A DNA stretch of 64,000 bases from a bacterium (GTDB taxonomy: Bacteria; Desulfobacterota; Desulfobulbia; Desulfobulbales; Desulfobulbaceae): the NCBI GenBank assembly GCA_030538155.1, contig JAUNUN010000003.1:1-64000 (forward strand), given 5' to 3'. Shown in pieces: positions 33,358-42,147 of this stretch; the first letter of the stretch is position 1, and the number at the start of each line of letters is the position of its first letter. Under the pieces are notes generated by a model. It was not told where the DNA came from. It worked only from the letters and a program-made list of their open reading frames with translations, and made no database searches. Made by a program: the position numbers and the translations under genes.

Positions 33358-33855
33358 TTATGCGCCATGGCAGGGGCAGGTCTCGCCTTTCGTTGCCTCG
33401 TGCAGGGCCAGGTTGGCCCACTCTTCCGCCGAACTCGGGTTGAAAGAGGGCGCGGGGCCCAGCTCGTGGATGCGGCGGGTAAACTCGGTCACCACATGCT
33501 GCCAGCGCTGGCCTTCGGATGCGGACACCCAGGTATACTCGAAGCGGCGCTCGTCGATGCCGGTGATGGGCAAAAAGCGCTTGAGCATCTCCAGCCGCCT
33601 GCGGGCGTAGAAGTTACCCTCGGCATAGTGGCAGTCGCGCGGATGGCAGCCGGAAACCAGCACCCCATCAGCCCCGTTCAGGAGGGCGCGCGCCACAAAG
33701 AGCGGGTCGATGCGACCGGAACAGGGCACACGGATGATGCGCAGGTCTGTGGGCTGAGTAAAACGCGCCACGCCTGCCGTATCCGCCCCGCCGTACGAGC
33801 ACCAGTTACACAAAAAACCAACTATTCGAAGTTCACGTACATCTTCGGCGGACAT
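33358..33855 (-). CDS. floxD: MvhD-like iron-sulfur subunit
   Basis: A 165-residue protein of the hydrogenase-delta (MvhD) family with conserved cysteines in FLCNWCSYGGAD, PCSGRID and GCHPRDCHY for a [2Fe-2S] centre. MvhD links an electron donor to HdrA in the bifurcating complex. The stop end is followed by floxC, and its first 34 bases overlap hdrA. The start has an AGAGGTG site. Confidence 0.88.
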   Translation of the reverse strand: MSAEDVRELRIVGFLCNWCSYGGADTAGVARFTQPTDLRIIRVPCSGRIDPLFVARALLNGADGVLVSGCHPRDCHYAEGNFYARRRLEMLKRFLPITGIDERRFEYTWVSASEGQRWQHVVTEFTRRIHELGPAPSFNPSSAEEWANLALHEATKGETCPCHGA

Positions 33856-35804
33856 AGGGCGTTCACCTCTGCAAGGATTTGATTATCGGTAAAATGTTCC
33901 AGTTGAATCGCCCCCTGCGGACAGGTGACCGTACAGATGCCGCAACCCTGGCACACGGTTTCAATCACCTCGGCTTTGAGGTTGCCGAAGCGGTCGGTAA
34001 CCGCCTTGATCGCGCCAAAGGGGCAAGTACTGATACACTTTTGGCAGCCCACGCAGCGGCTGAGATTCACCTTGGAAACAGCCGGGTCGGATTCCAGTTG
34101 CGCCTTGGAGAGCAGGCCCAGGGCCTTGGCTGCCGCCGCACTGCCCTGACCGACCGAGGTGGGGATGTCTTTCGGCCCCTGACAGGCCCCGGCCAGATAG
34201 ACGCCGGCGGTATTGGTTTCAACCGGTTTCAGCTTGGGATGGCTCTCCACAAAAAAGCCATACTGATCCGGCACCACCCTGAGGGTTTCACCCAGCTTGA
34301 CCGCGCCCTGGGCCGCTTCCACCCCGGTTGCCAGCACCACCAGATCAGCCGGAACTTCGACCTGGGTACCGGCGAGGGTATCTGCGCCGCGCACTATGAG
34401 CCGATCGCCTTTGGGATAGATCATGGCCACCCGACCCCGCACGTACTGGGCCCCGTATTCCTCCATGGCCCGGCGGGTAAACTCGTCGTAGCCCTTGCCC
34501 GGCGCGCGGATGTCCATATAAAAGACAAAGGACTGGGAATCCGGAATATGGTCTTTGGTCAGGATGGCCTGCTTGGCGGTATACATACAGCAGAAGCCCG
34601 AACAGTAGGGCCGATCCACCGAGCGGTCGCGTGAGCCCACACACTGGATGAAGACCACGTTTTTCGGCTCCTTGCCGTCGGATGGCCGCTTGATATGGCC
34701 GCCGGTGGGGCCCGAGGCAGAGAGCAGGCGCTCGTACTGCAGGGCGGTGATCACATCCGGATAACGGCCTTCACCGTACTGGGGGTACTTGTGCCAGTCA
34801 AAGAGATCGTAGCCGGTGGCCACCACAATAGCGCCCACATCCACGTTAATCAGCTCATCCTGCTGCTCGTAGTCGATACAGCCCACCGGGCAAACTTTGG
34901 CACAGATACCGCACTTGCCTTTTTGCAGCTTCATGCAGGTGTCTGGGTTGATGGCCGCCTTTTTCGGAATAGCCTGGGGAAAGGGGATGTTGATGGAGGT
35001 GGTGGTGCCCATGAACTCGTTGAAGGTATCCGGGCTACGCTTACTCGGGCATTTTTCCGTGCAGATGCCGCAACCGGTGCACCTGGTCCAGTCCACATAG
35101 GTGGCCCGGCGGCGAATGGTCACCGAGAAGTTGCCCACATAGCCGCTCACCGACTCGATCTCCGCACAGGTGTGCAGGGTGATCTTGTCGTGCTGGGCAA
35201 TATCCACCATCTTCGGGCCCAGCACGCAGGAAGAGCAGTCAATGGTGGGAAAGGTCTTGTCGAGCTTGGCCATCTTGCCGCCGATGCTCTGGTCGCGCTC
35301 CACCATAACCACATCGATGCCGCCGTCGGCGCAGTCCAAAGCCGCCTGAATACCGGCCACGCCGCCACCGATCACCAGCACCCGCTTGACGGTCTCAAAG
35401 CTCTTGGCAACCAGGGGGCGGTTGCGGCGCAGCTTTTCTACGGCCATCAGTACCAGGTCGGCAGACTTGCGGGTATTGTGCTCCTTGTCCTTACCGATCC
35501 AGGAAACATGCTCCCGGATATTGGCCATTTCAAACATGTAACGGTTCAGTCCGGCCCGCTCCACGGCCCGGCGGAAGGTGGGCTCGTGCATGCGCGGAGT
35601 ACAGGAGGCCACCACCACACCGTCCAAGTTGTGCTCGTGAATGGCACTGATGATGCCGTCCTGGCCCGGCTCTGAACAGGTGTACATGGAATCTGTGGCA
35701 AAAACCACCTCCGGAAAACCAGAGGCAATTTCCACCACCGACTCACAGTCAACCGTGCCGGCTATATTGCTGCCGCAATGGCAGATAAAAACGCCAATTC
35801 GCAT
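33822..35804 (-). CDS. hdrA: Heterodisulfide-reductase-like subunit A
   Basis: A 660-residue HdrA. The FAD motif GGGVAGIQAALD lies near residue 148, followed by several [4Fe-4S] motifs: CTGCGICTEKCP, CGICAKVCPVGC, CVGCQKCISTCP and CQGCGICTVTCP. The N terminus has ICHCGSN. HdrA carries the bifurcating flavin. In the absence of methanogenic CoM/CoB chemistry the complex probably reduces a thiol-disulfide pair such as DsrC and exchanges electrons with ferredoxin. Cysteine, not selenocysteine, is used at MYTCSEPGQ. Confidence 0.93.
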   Translation of the reverse strand: MRIGVFICHCGSNIAGTVDCESVVEIASGFPEVVFATDSMYTCSEPGQDGIISAIHEHNLDGVVVASCTPRMHEPTFRRAVERAGLNRYMFEMANIREHVSWIGKDKEHNTRKSADLVLMAVEKLRRNRPLVAKSFETVKRVLVIGGGVAGIQAALDCADGGIDVVMVERDQSIGGKMAKLDKTFPTIDCSSCVLGPKMVDIAQHDKITLHTCAEIESVSGYVGNFSVTIRRRATYVDWTRCTGCGICTEKCPSKRSPDTFNEFMGTTTSINIPFPQAIPKKAAINPDTCMKLQKGKCGICAKVCPVGCIDYEQQDELINVDVGAIVVATGYDLFDWHKYPQYGEGRYPDVITALQYERLLSASGPTGGHIKRPSDGKEPKNVVFIQCVGSRDRSVDRPYCSGFCCMYTAKQAILTKDHIPDSQSFVFYMDIRAPGKGYDEFTRRAMEEYGAQYVRGRVAMIYPKGDRLIVRGADTLAGTQVEVPADLVVLATGVEAAQGAVKLGETLRVVPDQYGFFVESHPKLKPVETNTAGVYLAGACQGPKDIPTSVGQGSAAAAKALGLLSKAQLESDPAVSKVNLSRCVGCQKCISTCPFGAIKAVTDRFGNLKAEVIETVCQGCGICTVTCPQGAIQLEHFTDNQILAEVNALCPPKMYVNFE

Positions 35805-35813
35805 TGCTTCCTC

Positions 35814-36698
35814 CTAGCTGGCCTGGGCCGCTTCTTTCAGCTTGTCGAAAACGGGCCTGGGGTTGACACAGAGCTTTTTGAACCCGAGTTCCTTGTCGTC
35901 AATGCCCAGGGCATAGCCAAGGAGCTGGGTATAGTAAAAGACCGGTATACGGAAATTTTCCTTGAGGGCCGAATTGATCTGGCCCTGGCGCATGTCCAAG
36001 TTCATCTGGCAGAGCGGGCAGGCCGTGACAAAGGCGTCTGCCTCCAGTTCGCGGCCCGCATCCAGAAGCTTGCCTGATAGTTTGGTGACAATATCCACCC
36101 TGGGCACGCCGTAAGAAGCGCCGCAACATTCTACCTTCAAGGGATAGGGCACCACCTCTGCCCCCAAAAGCTCCATCAGCTTGTCCATGGCCATGGGGTT
36201 TTCATGGTGGTCAAACTGCATCAACTCGGGCGGCCGACTCATGATACAGCCGTAGTAACAGGCCACCTTCAGGCCTTTAAGCGGCTTTACCACCTTGGCA
36301 CGGATCGTTTCCGGATCAACCTGTTCGCTTAAAATCTGAAGCACAGACTGGGTTTGGACGTTCTTGGTACAGGGCGTATCCAGAAGGGCATTGGCCTGTT
36401 CCCGGAAGCTCGCATCTTCCATCTTGTGGGCGGCGGTGCGCAGGTTGCTCAGACAACTGGGACAGGGGGTGGTAACCATGTCCATGCCCTGCTGTTCGGC
36501 CAGGGCTAGGTTGCGGGCCGAGAGTGCGGCCGACAGCACATGGTTGACCGTGTGCGCCGGGGTGGAGCCGCAGCAGCTCCAATCTTCAAGATCGACCAGT
36601 TCCAGGCCCAGGGTCCGGCAGACGGCCCTGGTGGAGAGGTCGTACTCCAGCGAGGTGCTCTGCCCTGAGCAGCCTGGATAATAGGCAATTTTCGCCAT
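35814..36698 (-). CDS. hdrB: Heterodisulfide-reductase-like subunit B
   Basis: A 294-residue HdrB with two CCG-type domains. The cysteine patterns GCSGQSTSLEYD, WSCCGSTPAHT in the first half and CYYGCIMSRP with VECCGASYGV in the second bind the non-cubane [4Fe-4S] clusters of the disulfide-reducing site. It lies 9 bases upstream of hdrA and 2 bases downstream of hdrC, as in flox-hdr loci. Confidence 0.93.
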   Translation of the reverse strand: MAKIAYYPGCSGQSTSLEYDLSTRAVCRTLGLELVDLEDWSCCGSTPAHTVNHVLSAALSARNLALAEQQGMDMVTTPCPSCLSNLRTAAHKMEDASFREQANALLDTPCTKNVQTQSVLQILSEQVDPETIRAKVVKPLKGLKVACYYGCIMSRPPELMQFDHHENPMAMDKLMELLGAEVVPYPLKVECCGASYGVPRVDIVTKLSGKLLDAGRELEADAFVTACPLCQMNLDMRQGQINSALKENFRIPVFYYTQLLGYALGIDDKELGFKKLCVNPRPVFDKLKEAAQAS

Positions 36699-36700
36699 GC

Positions 36701-37252
36701 TTATTCTCCTTTGCGGAAGCGTTCAAAAATACGGGCAACCTGGTCTTTCCCCTGGATGCTGTGCGGCTTGAACGAGAGTTTGTTGCGCATAAGCGCAGGC
36801 GGGCCAACGGCTATGTTATCAAAAAAGCGCCCGGATTTGAGGGTGTACTGGGCCATCAGGCCCAGCTCAAAGGCCCGGCCATGCTCCTCCACCGATTTGA
36901 GGAAGGCGTCGACAAAGAGCTTGCTGGTGCGTTCGCTCACGCAACCGTTCTCCCGCGCCATATGGCGGCACACATCCATTACCCTGGCCACATCGATCTG
37001 GTTGGGGCAGCGGGTGGTGCAGGACTGGCAGGAGGCACAGAGCCACAGAGACTTGCTGTTGAGCACGGTTTCCCGCTGACCTGCCTGGATGAGCCGCATA
37101 ATCCGGCTGACCGGGATATCGTAGGCAAAGGTGTAGGGGCAACCGGCGGTGCAGTTGCCGCACTGGTAGCAGGTATTCAGCTTCTGCTCGCTGCGGGCTT
37201 CGACTTCCGCCAGAAAGCCGGGATCACCCTCGGAAAGATCAATAATATTCAT
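36701..37252 (-). CDS. hdrC: Heterodisulfide-reductase-like subunit C
   Basis: A 183-residue HdrC with two ferredoxin-type motifs, CYQCGNCTAGCPY and CASCQSCTTRCPNQID. It passes electrons between HdrA and HdrB. It is the first gene of the leftward operon hdrC-hdrB-hdrA-floxD-floxC-floxB-floxA, possibly with the ferritin-like gene at the end. The 12-bp inverted repeat 196 bases upstream may control it. Confidence 0.93.
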   Translation of the reverse strand: MNIIDLSEGDPGFLAEVEARSEQKLNTCYQCGNCTAGCPYTFAYDIPVSRIMRLIQAGQRETVLNSKSLWLCASCQSCTTRCPNQIDVARVMDVCRHMARENGCVSERTSKLFVDAFLKSVEEHGRAFELGLMAQYTLKSGRFFDNIAVGPPALMRNKLSFKPHSIQGKDQVARIFERFRKGE

Positions 37253-37803
37253 GAAACACCTCCAAAAAAGGAGAAACAGTGCCGGCCAAGAACAACACGA
37301 ACGAGACTGTAAGGAAAAACAGATATATATCCGTCTGCCTGCGGCCTTAAGCCTGAAATCATTCAGGAATCAACGGTACACCCGGCGCGTGGTCGGCAGG
37401 TTGTGCACCCGTTCTTGATCAGATATTCCTAGGCAATTATCATTATCGTCTGATTTAGTAAAGCATAATTGTTATTTGCACACAACTAAATCAGACCTGA
37501 TTAATAAGTATTGTTGATGTGTTGATTCCGAAAAACTGATAGATAAGCCATCCGTTTTGGTGGCCTTTTATATACTGAAGCAAGCAGAGCACCTTTGTTT
37601 GGCGATGCCAGGGAGCAGCTCAGGAACAGTCTGAGCGCTGGGCCGATTCTTTGCCCGCTCAGGTCGGCCGCAGCGCTTTGCCTGCCTCCTGGAGCCCGGA
37701 TAAAGCGACAAAGTATCCTTTGCCTGCACCTGCTTTGTGGTATATTGCCGCAATAGTGTCATCATCCTGAAAGATCCCTACGTCCTCAACCCGGGAGCGC
37801 ACC
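37253..37803. other. Divergent promoter region (hdr operon / hydantoinase)
   Basis: 551 bases between two divergent units. The left two thirds is A+T-rich, unlike the flanking genes, and contains the inverted repeat at 37448-37496. No gene is visible. Promoters for both directions are expected here but boxes could not be assigned with confidence. Confidence 0.5.
37448..37496. promoter_or_regulatory. 12-bp inverted repeat, candidate operator
   Basis: GTCTGATTTAGT and ACTAAATCAGAC are perfect inverted copies separated by 25 bases. They sit in the A+T-rich region upstream of hdrC. They could be paired binding sites for a regulator of the flox-hdr operon, perhaps redox-dependent, or the stem of an RNA hairpin. 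Confidence 0.5.
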
Positions 37804-39558
37804 ATGCAATCCACCCGCAATTCCATTCCAGCCGCGCAAGGCATGTCGGCCATGCCACCAATGCGGATAGGCATCGATATCGGCGGCACTCACAGCGACG
37901 GCGTACTCATGCAGGGTGCCAAGCTCTTGGCAGCGGCCAAGGGCCGCACCCGCCACGACGATCTGCTCGCCTCCATCAACCTGCTTTTGGAGCATTTGCT
38001 GGCAGGCCGGGACGCAAGCCTAGTGCAGTACATCAACCTCAGCACCACCCTTACCACCAATGCCATCATCACCGACAAGGTCGCGCCTGTGGCGGTGCTG
38101 GTAAGCGCAGGCCCCGGCATTGCCGTTGAAAACTACAACATCGGCGATCAGTTTTACCACGTGGCAGGCAGCCTCAACCATGTGGGCTTGGAAACCAGCC
38201 CCACCGAGCCGGACGAACTTGCCGCCGTGCTTGGCAGGTGCCGAGGTCAGGGCATCAGCCATTTTGCCGTTGTCGGCAAATTTTCGCCGAGAAATCCGGA
38301 ACATGAACTGCAAATGGCAACGGCGGTCAAGGTTGGAGCTACTGTGGTCTGCTGCGGCCACCAGCTCTCGGGCCGGCTCAACTTCGGCCGCCGTATCAAC
38401 TCCACCTACTTCAATGCCGCAGTCTGGGGCATTGCCCGCTCCTTTGCAGAAGCCCTGCAACAGAGCCTGCACAAGTTCGGCCTCGCCCATGCCGAGGTCA
38501 ATATCCTCAAGGCGGATGGCGGCACTCTGCCTCTCTCCCGCGCGCTCGATGCACCGGTGCAGTCCATCTTGTCCGGCCCGGCCGCCTCGGTCATGGGCAT
38601 CCTGGCCACTATGCCGGTACAGGAAGATGTGGTGCTTTTGGATATCGGCGGCACCACCACGGATATCGCTCTTTTTGCCGGGGGCCAGCCGCTTCTGGAG
38701 CGGGAGGGCATTGTTATTGCGGGCCGTCCTACCCTGGTGCGGGCCCTGCGCGTTACCTCAATCGGCATCGGCGGCGATTCGCTTATTCATATTGATGCAG
38801 ATGGCGCGGTGCGCTGCGGCCCGCAACGCCTCGGCCCCTGCATGGCGGCAGGCGGGAGCGTGCCTGCCCTGATGGATGCCTTCAACCTGCTTGGTCACGC
38901 GAATTTTGCCGATGCGGCTGCCTCCAAGGCCGGGCTGGCGGCCTTTGCGGCCCAGCACAACGTGAACCCCGAGGCCCTGGCTCAGGCTACGCTGAACGCG
39001 GCTGCCGACGCCATTGACACTGCCGTTTCCGAACTGATTGACCAGGTGAACAGCAAGCCGGTCTATACCATCCACGAAATCCTGGAAGAGCGCCGCATCG
39101 AGCCCAAACAAATGCTCCTCATCGGCGGCCCGGCCGAGGCCTTTCAGCCGCTGCTTGGTCAGAAAACCGGCATGGAAACCTGCTGCCCGCCCCATGCCGG
39201 CGTCACCAATGCCATTGGCGCGGCCCTGTGCCGCAGCACCAGCGCCCTGGTTCTGCATGCGGATACCTCGCGCGGCAGCCTGAATGTGCCCACCTTGGAG
39301 GTCTCCAAGCGCATTGCTCGCAATTTCACCCTTGAAGATGCGGTCAGCGAGGCGAAAAACCTGCTCTACAGCGATATGGCCGCGCTGGGCCTGGAGCTTG
39401 ACGAGGCGGATGTGCAGATCACCCAGGCAGACAGCTTCAACATGGTGGAAAGCGGCTACACCATGGGCAAGAACATCCGGGTAAGTGTGCAGGTTAAGCC
39501 TGCGGTTCTGGCCCAGGCAGAGGCGGCGGCTGGGCTTGAAGTGATCCTTGCCGGATGA
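37804..39558 (+). CDS. Hydantoinase/oxoprolinase-family protein
   Basis: A 584-residue protein of the hydantoinase A / oxoprolinase family, an ATP-dependent ring-opening class with an actin-like fold. Features are GIDIGGTHSDGV near residue 23, TTNAI near 85, SGPAASVMG, and the second phosphate motif LLDIGGTTTDIAL near 280. Only the A-type subunit is present, without a HyuB partner, and substrate is unknown. A GGGAG site precedes the ATG. It is followed 208 bases later by the deacetylase-like gene; a small-molecule amide pathway is only a guess. Confidence 0.85.
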   Translation: MQSTRNSIPAAQGMSAMPPMRIGIDIGGTHSDGVLMQGAKLLAAAKGRTRHDDLLASINLLLEHLLAGRDASLVQYINLSTTLTTNAIITDKVAPVAVLVSAGPGIAVENYNIGDQFYHVAGSLNHVGLETSPTEPDELAAVLGRCRGQGISHFAVVGKFSPRNPEHELQMATAVKVGATVVCCGHQLSGRLNFGRRINSTYFNAAVWGIARSFAEALQQSLHKFGLAHAEVNILKADGGTLPLSRALDAPVQSILSGPAASVMGILATMPVQEDVVLLDIGGTTTDIALFAGGQPLLEREGIVIAGRPTLVRALRVTSIGIGGDSLIHIDADGAVRCGPQRLGPCMAAGGSVPALMDAFNLLGHANFADAAASKAGLAAFAAQHNVNPEALAQATLNAAADAIDTAVSELIDQVNSKPVYTIHEILEERRIEPKQMLLIGGPAEAFQPLLGQKTGMETCCPPHAGVTNAIGAALCRSTSALVLHADTSRGSLNVPTLEVSKRIARNFTLEDAVSEAKNLLYSDMAALGLELDEADVQITQADSFNMVESGYTMGKNIRVSVQVKPAVLAQAEAAAGLEVILAG

Positions 39559-39766
39559 CTCCGCTGCCCGAGCAAGGCACTCTCTACCTTGTCGACTGCA
39601 TCCCGGCCGCAAAAAATGCTTCTCGGAGTACCTTGGTGTACGCCTGCGGCGCATTTTCCCTGCCTTCTTGACAGCGTCTTTGCTCTGGAACCGGAATGCA
39701 ATCAACAATACAATCATGGCATAGCGGTGCCGCTGTGCCGGCCATTTCCCAAATATGGAGGCTTCC

Positions 39767-41074
39767 ATGCTGACAGCACCAACTTCGCTGGGCATTATCT
39801 TTTTTCCGGCCTATGACTGGGCCATTTCTCCCACCCATCCCGAGCGGGAAGAGCGCCTGCTCTACACTCAAGATCAATTTCGGGAAGAGGGCTTGTTTGA
39901 TATCGAAGGCATCAGCGAACACCGGCCCCTGCGCGCGGAAAATGTGGATATTATGCGTACCCACTTCTGCTTTCCAACGGTAGAGGCGGTGTGCACCGAA
40001 TCGCACCGCATCTCGGCGGGCGGGGCCATCCGCGCGGCTCAGCTGGTGATGCAAAAAGAGAGCCAACGCGCCTTTGCCCTGGTGCGCCCGCCCGGCCACC
40101 ACGCCATGAAGGTGGTGCACGGCAACCGCGGCTTCTGCAACATCAATATCGAGGCGGTGATGGTGGAATGGATTCGCAGCCACTACGGCATCCGCCGCAT
40201 TGCCGTTGTGGATACCGATTGCCACCACGGCGACGGCAGCCAAGATGTATTCTGGCACGACCCGGAAGTGCTCTTCATCTCCCTGCATCAGGATGGTCGC
40301 ACCCTGTATCCGGGCTCCGGCTTTCTGCACGAAAACGGCGGGCCCAAGGCGGCAGGCCGCACCATCAATATTCCGCTGCCACCGCAAACCGGGGATCAGG
40401 GCTATCTGCAGGTTATCGAAGAGGCGGTGCTGCCCATTCTGGAGCATTTTAAGCCGGAGCTTATTATCAACTCCGCCGGGCAAGACAACCACTACTCAGA
40501 CCCCATCACCAACATGCACTTTTCGGCCCAAGGCTATGCCCGCTTAAACGAACTGCTCAAGCCGGATATTGCGGTGCTGGAGGGCGGCTATTCCATCAAA
40601 AGCGCGCTGCCCTATGTGAATTTGGGGATTTGCCTGGCCATGGCGGGCTGCGATTACAGCGCGGTGCGCGAGCCGGATTTTGTGCCCGGCCGGCTCAAGG
40701 AAACAGCCGATACCCTTGCCTATATCGACGAACTCTGCGGCCAGGTGCGGGATGCCTATTTCCATCCGAGCATGCCGCCAGCCAAAAAGGAAGGCCTTTT
40801 TTATGTGCGGGAGCGCCGCATCTTTTACGACACCGACAATATCTTGGAGAAACAGCGGGAAGAACTGAAAGACTGCGACAAGTGCCGGGGCTACCGGCTC
40901 ATCAAGACGGAAAGCAGCAGCATCCTGCCCTGCCTCGGGGTGGAACTCTTTGCCGATTGCTGCCCGGAATGTGAAAGCGAGGCCCATGCTGCCTTTGCCA
41001 ACAAGCACGATAATTATCTGATTGCCCAACTCATGGACCACAAGAACAGGGAGTATGGGTATCGGAAGAAATGA
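39767..41074 (+). CDS. Histone-deacetylase-family hydrolase with a Cys-rich tail
   Basis: A 435-residue zinc hydrolase of the HDAC/AcuC/acetylpolyamine amidohydrolase fold. It has RPPGHHA, the metal site DTDCHHGDGSQ (D149-D156) and the loop EGGYS. Beyond about residue 360 there is an unusual tail with CDKC and CCPEC, a probable zinc ribbon. Start 39767 is chosen because GGAGG lies 6 bases upstream. The last codon before the stop is followed directly by the IS3 end, which provides TGA, so the natural C terminus may have been changed. Confidence 0.85.
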   Translation: MLTAPTSLGIIFFPAYDWAISPTHPEREERLLYTQDQFREEGLFDIEGISEHRPLRAENVDIMRTHFCFPTVEAVCTESHRISAGGAIRAAQLVMQKESQRAFALVRPPGHHAMKVVHGNRGFCNINIEAVMVEWIRSHYGIRRIAVVDTDCHHGDGSQDVFWHDPEVLFISLHQDGRTLYPGSGFLHENGGPKAAGRTINIPLPPQTGDQGYLQVIEEAVLPILEHFKPELIINSAGQDNHYSDPITNMHFSAQGYARLNELLKPDIAVLEGGYSIKSALPYVNLGICLAMAGCDYSAVREPDFVPGRLKETADTLAYIDELCGQVRDAYFHPSMPPAKKEGLFYVRERRIFYDTDNILEKQREELKDCDKCRGYRLIKTESSSILPCLGVELFADCCPECESEAHAAFANKHDNYLIAQLMDHKNREYGYRKK

Positions 41075-41135
41075 TCCTGCCCGTTGTTGGAGGACATTTC
41101 GTTAAGCGAGTATATTCCCTTAACGAAAGTGTTCG

Positions 41136-41396
41136 ATGACAATAAAAACAAAATCAGGCAAGATCAGGCAACGGTATTCACAGCAGTACAAGGCAGAAAC
41201 ACCGGCTCTGGCGGAAAAGATCGGGGTCGCGGCAGCAGCCAGGCAATTGGGGCCTCATGAAAGCCAACTATATAGCTGGCGGAGCAAGGCTCGTCTCTCA
41301 CAAGACAAAAGCGCGGCTGAAGAGCAGCTTCTGGTGGAAAATGCCCGCCTCAAGCGTCAGGTGGCTGAGCAGGCCGAGGAGTTTTGGCCATCATAA
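41136..41396 (+). CDS. IS3-type OrfA (HTH protein)
   Basis: An 86-residue transposase OrfA. The helix-turn-helix region is RYSQQYKAE...KIGVAAAARQLG...LYSWR, followed by a heptad-like helix (LLVENARLKRQVAEQ). It ends in TCA TAA next to the A-rich run ATAAAAAAG, the usual site of programmed -1 frameshifting into orfB in this family. Confidence 0.85.
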   Translation: MTIKTKSGKIRQRYSQQYKAETPALAEKIGVAAAARQLGPHESQLYSWRSKARLSQDKSAAEEQLLVENARLKRQVAEQAEEFWPS

Positions 41397-42043
41397 AAAA
41401 GCCGCAGCGTACTTCGCGAAAAGCCTGAAGTGAAGTACGCCTTTATGCAAACCCATTTGAGCGAATTCAAGATCACCACCATGAGCTGGGTGCTTGGTGT
41501 CTCTCGCTGCGGATTTTACCGCTTTCGACAGCGAACAGGACAGCCGACGAAACGGCAGCAAAAGCGCATGGTTCTGGACAAACTGGTAGTTGAAGCCTTT
41601 ACTACCCGGAAGATACGGGCAGGCTCGCCTTGTTCTTGATCTGCTCGATCAGGGCCACAGGTATATGGCTGAGCGCATGACGGCCGGGCTTGTGTGAGGC
41701 CTTGCAGACGGCACTTTGGCGGCGCAACATGCCTACGGGGGTCACCCTGCATTCGGATCGCGGCAGTCAGTACTACTGCTCCAACGCATATCAAAATCTT
41801 ATGACAAAACACCACGTTATCTGCAGCATGAGCGGCAAGGGCAACTGCTACGATAATGCCTGCGCTGAAAGCTTCTTCCACAGCTTGAAGGTGGAGGCCA
41901 CCCACGGCGAACGCTTTCTCACGCGTGAAGAGATGCCCCAGGCCGTGTTCGAATATATTGAAGTTGACTACAACCGTATGCGCCGTCATAGTGTCAATGG
42001 CTCTATCAGCCCTATGGCGTTTGAAGCTCTCAAAAGTGCTTAA
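41397..42043 (+). pseudogene. Broken IS3-type OrfB (integrase core)
   Basis: Fragments in several frames resemble an IS3 OrfB: VKYAFMQTHLSEFKITTMS...VLGVSRCGFYRF, then a shifted [13 protein letters not shown], then [14 protein letters not shown] and [16 protein letters not shown]. The part holding the first catalytic aspartate (about 50-60 residues) is missing between 41639 and 41690, and at least one frameshift occurs near 41620. The remaining D and E of the DDE triad are visible. The element cannot make an active transposase. Confidence 0.85.
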
Positions 42044-42084
42044 CTCAGTTTCCACTCAGAACGGGCAGAATCACTCGATGCAAT

Positions 42085-42130
42085 CAACAAACCCGCTTCC
42101 AGGCTAGGGAAGCGGGTTTGTTGTTTCAAC
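42085..42130 (+). terminator. Terminator between IS3 and the symporter gene
   Basis: A 16-bp stem CAACAAACCCGCTTCC with its exact complement and a 7-base loop, then a T-rich tract. It probably once terminated the deacetylase-like gene, now displaced by the insertion. It may also act on the convergent symporter transcript. Confidence 0.75.
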
Positions 42131-42147
42131 TTTTCTTTTTTGCACTA

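Larger units (their letters stand above)
41072..42073 (+). mobile_element. Decayed IS3-family insertion sequence
   Basis: The left end TGATCCTGCCCGTTG and the right end, whose reverse complement begins TGATTCTGCCCGTTC, form an imperfect inverted repeat of about 27 bases with TG...CA termini. Inside are an orfA and remnants of orfB typical of IS3. No target duplication is visible. The element is about 1 kb, shorter than an intact IS3 (1.2-1.5 kb), because part of orfB is lost. Confidence 0.85.

Noticed and set aside
33822-35804. Selenocysteine in HdrA
   Set aside because: HdrA in some relatives contains Sec, but the equivalent position here is a normal cysteine codon and no in-frame TGA is found.
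38758-40492. Two leftward frames of 345 and 302 residues opposite the hydantoinase and deacetylase genes
   Set aside because: Both are shadows of the better-supported plus-strand genes and lack ribosome-binding sites or recognisable domains.
41397-42043. Recoding or selenocysteine in the IS3 orfB region
   Set aside because: Stops and shifts occur at several places together with a missing catalytic segment, so this is decay of a transposase.
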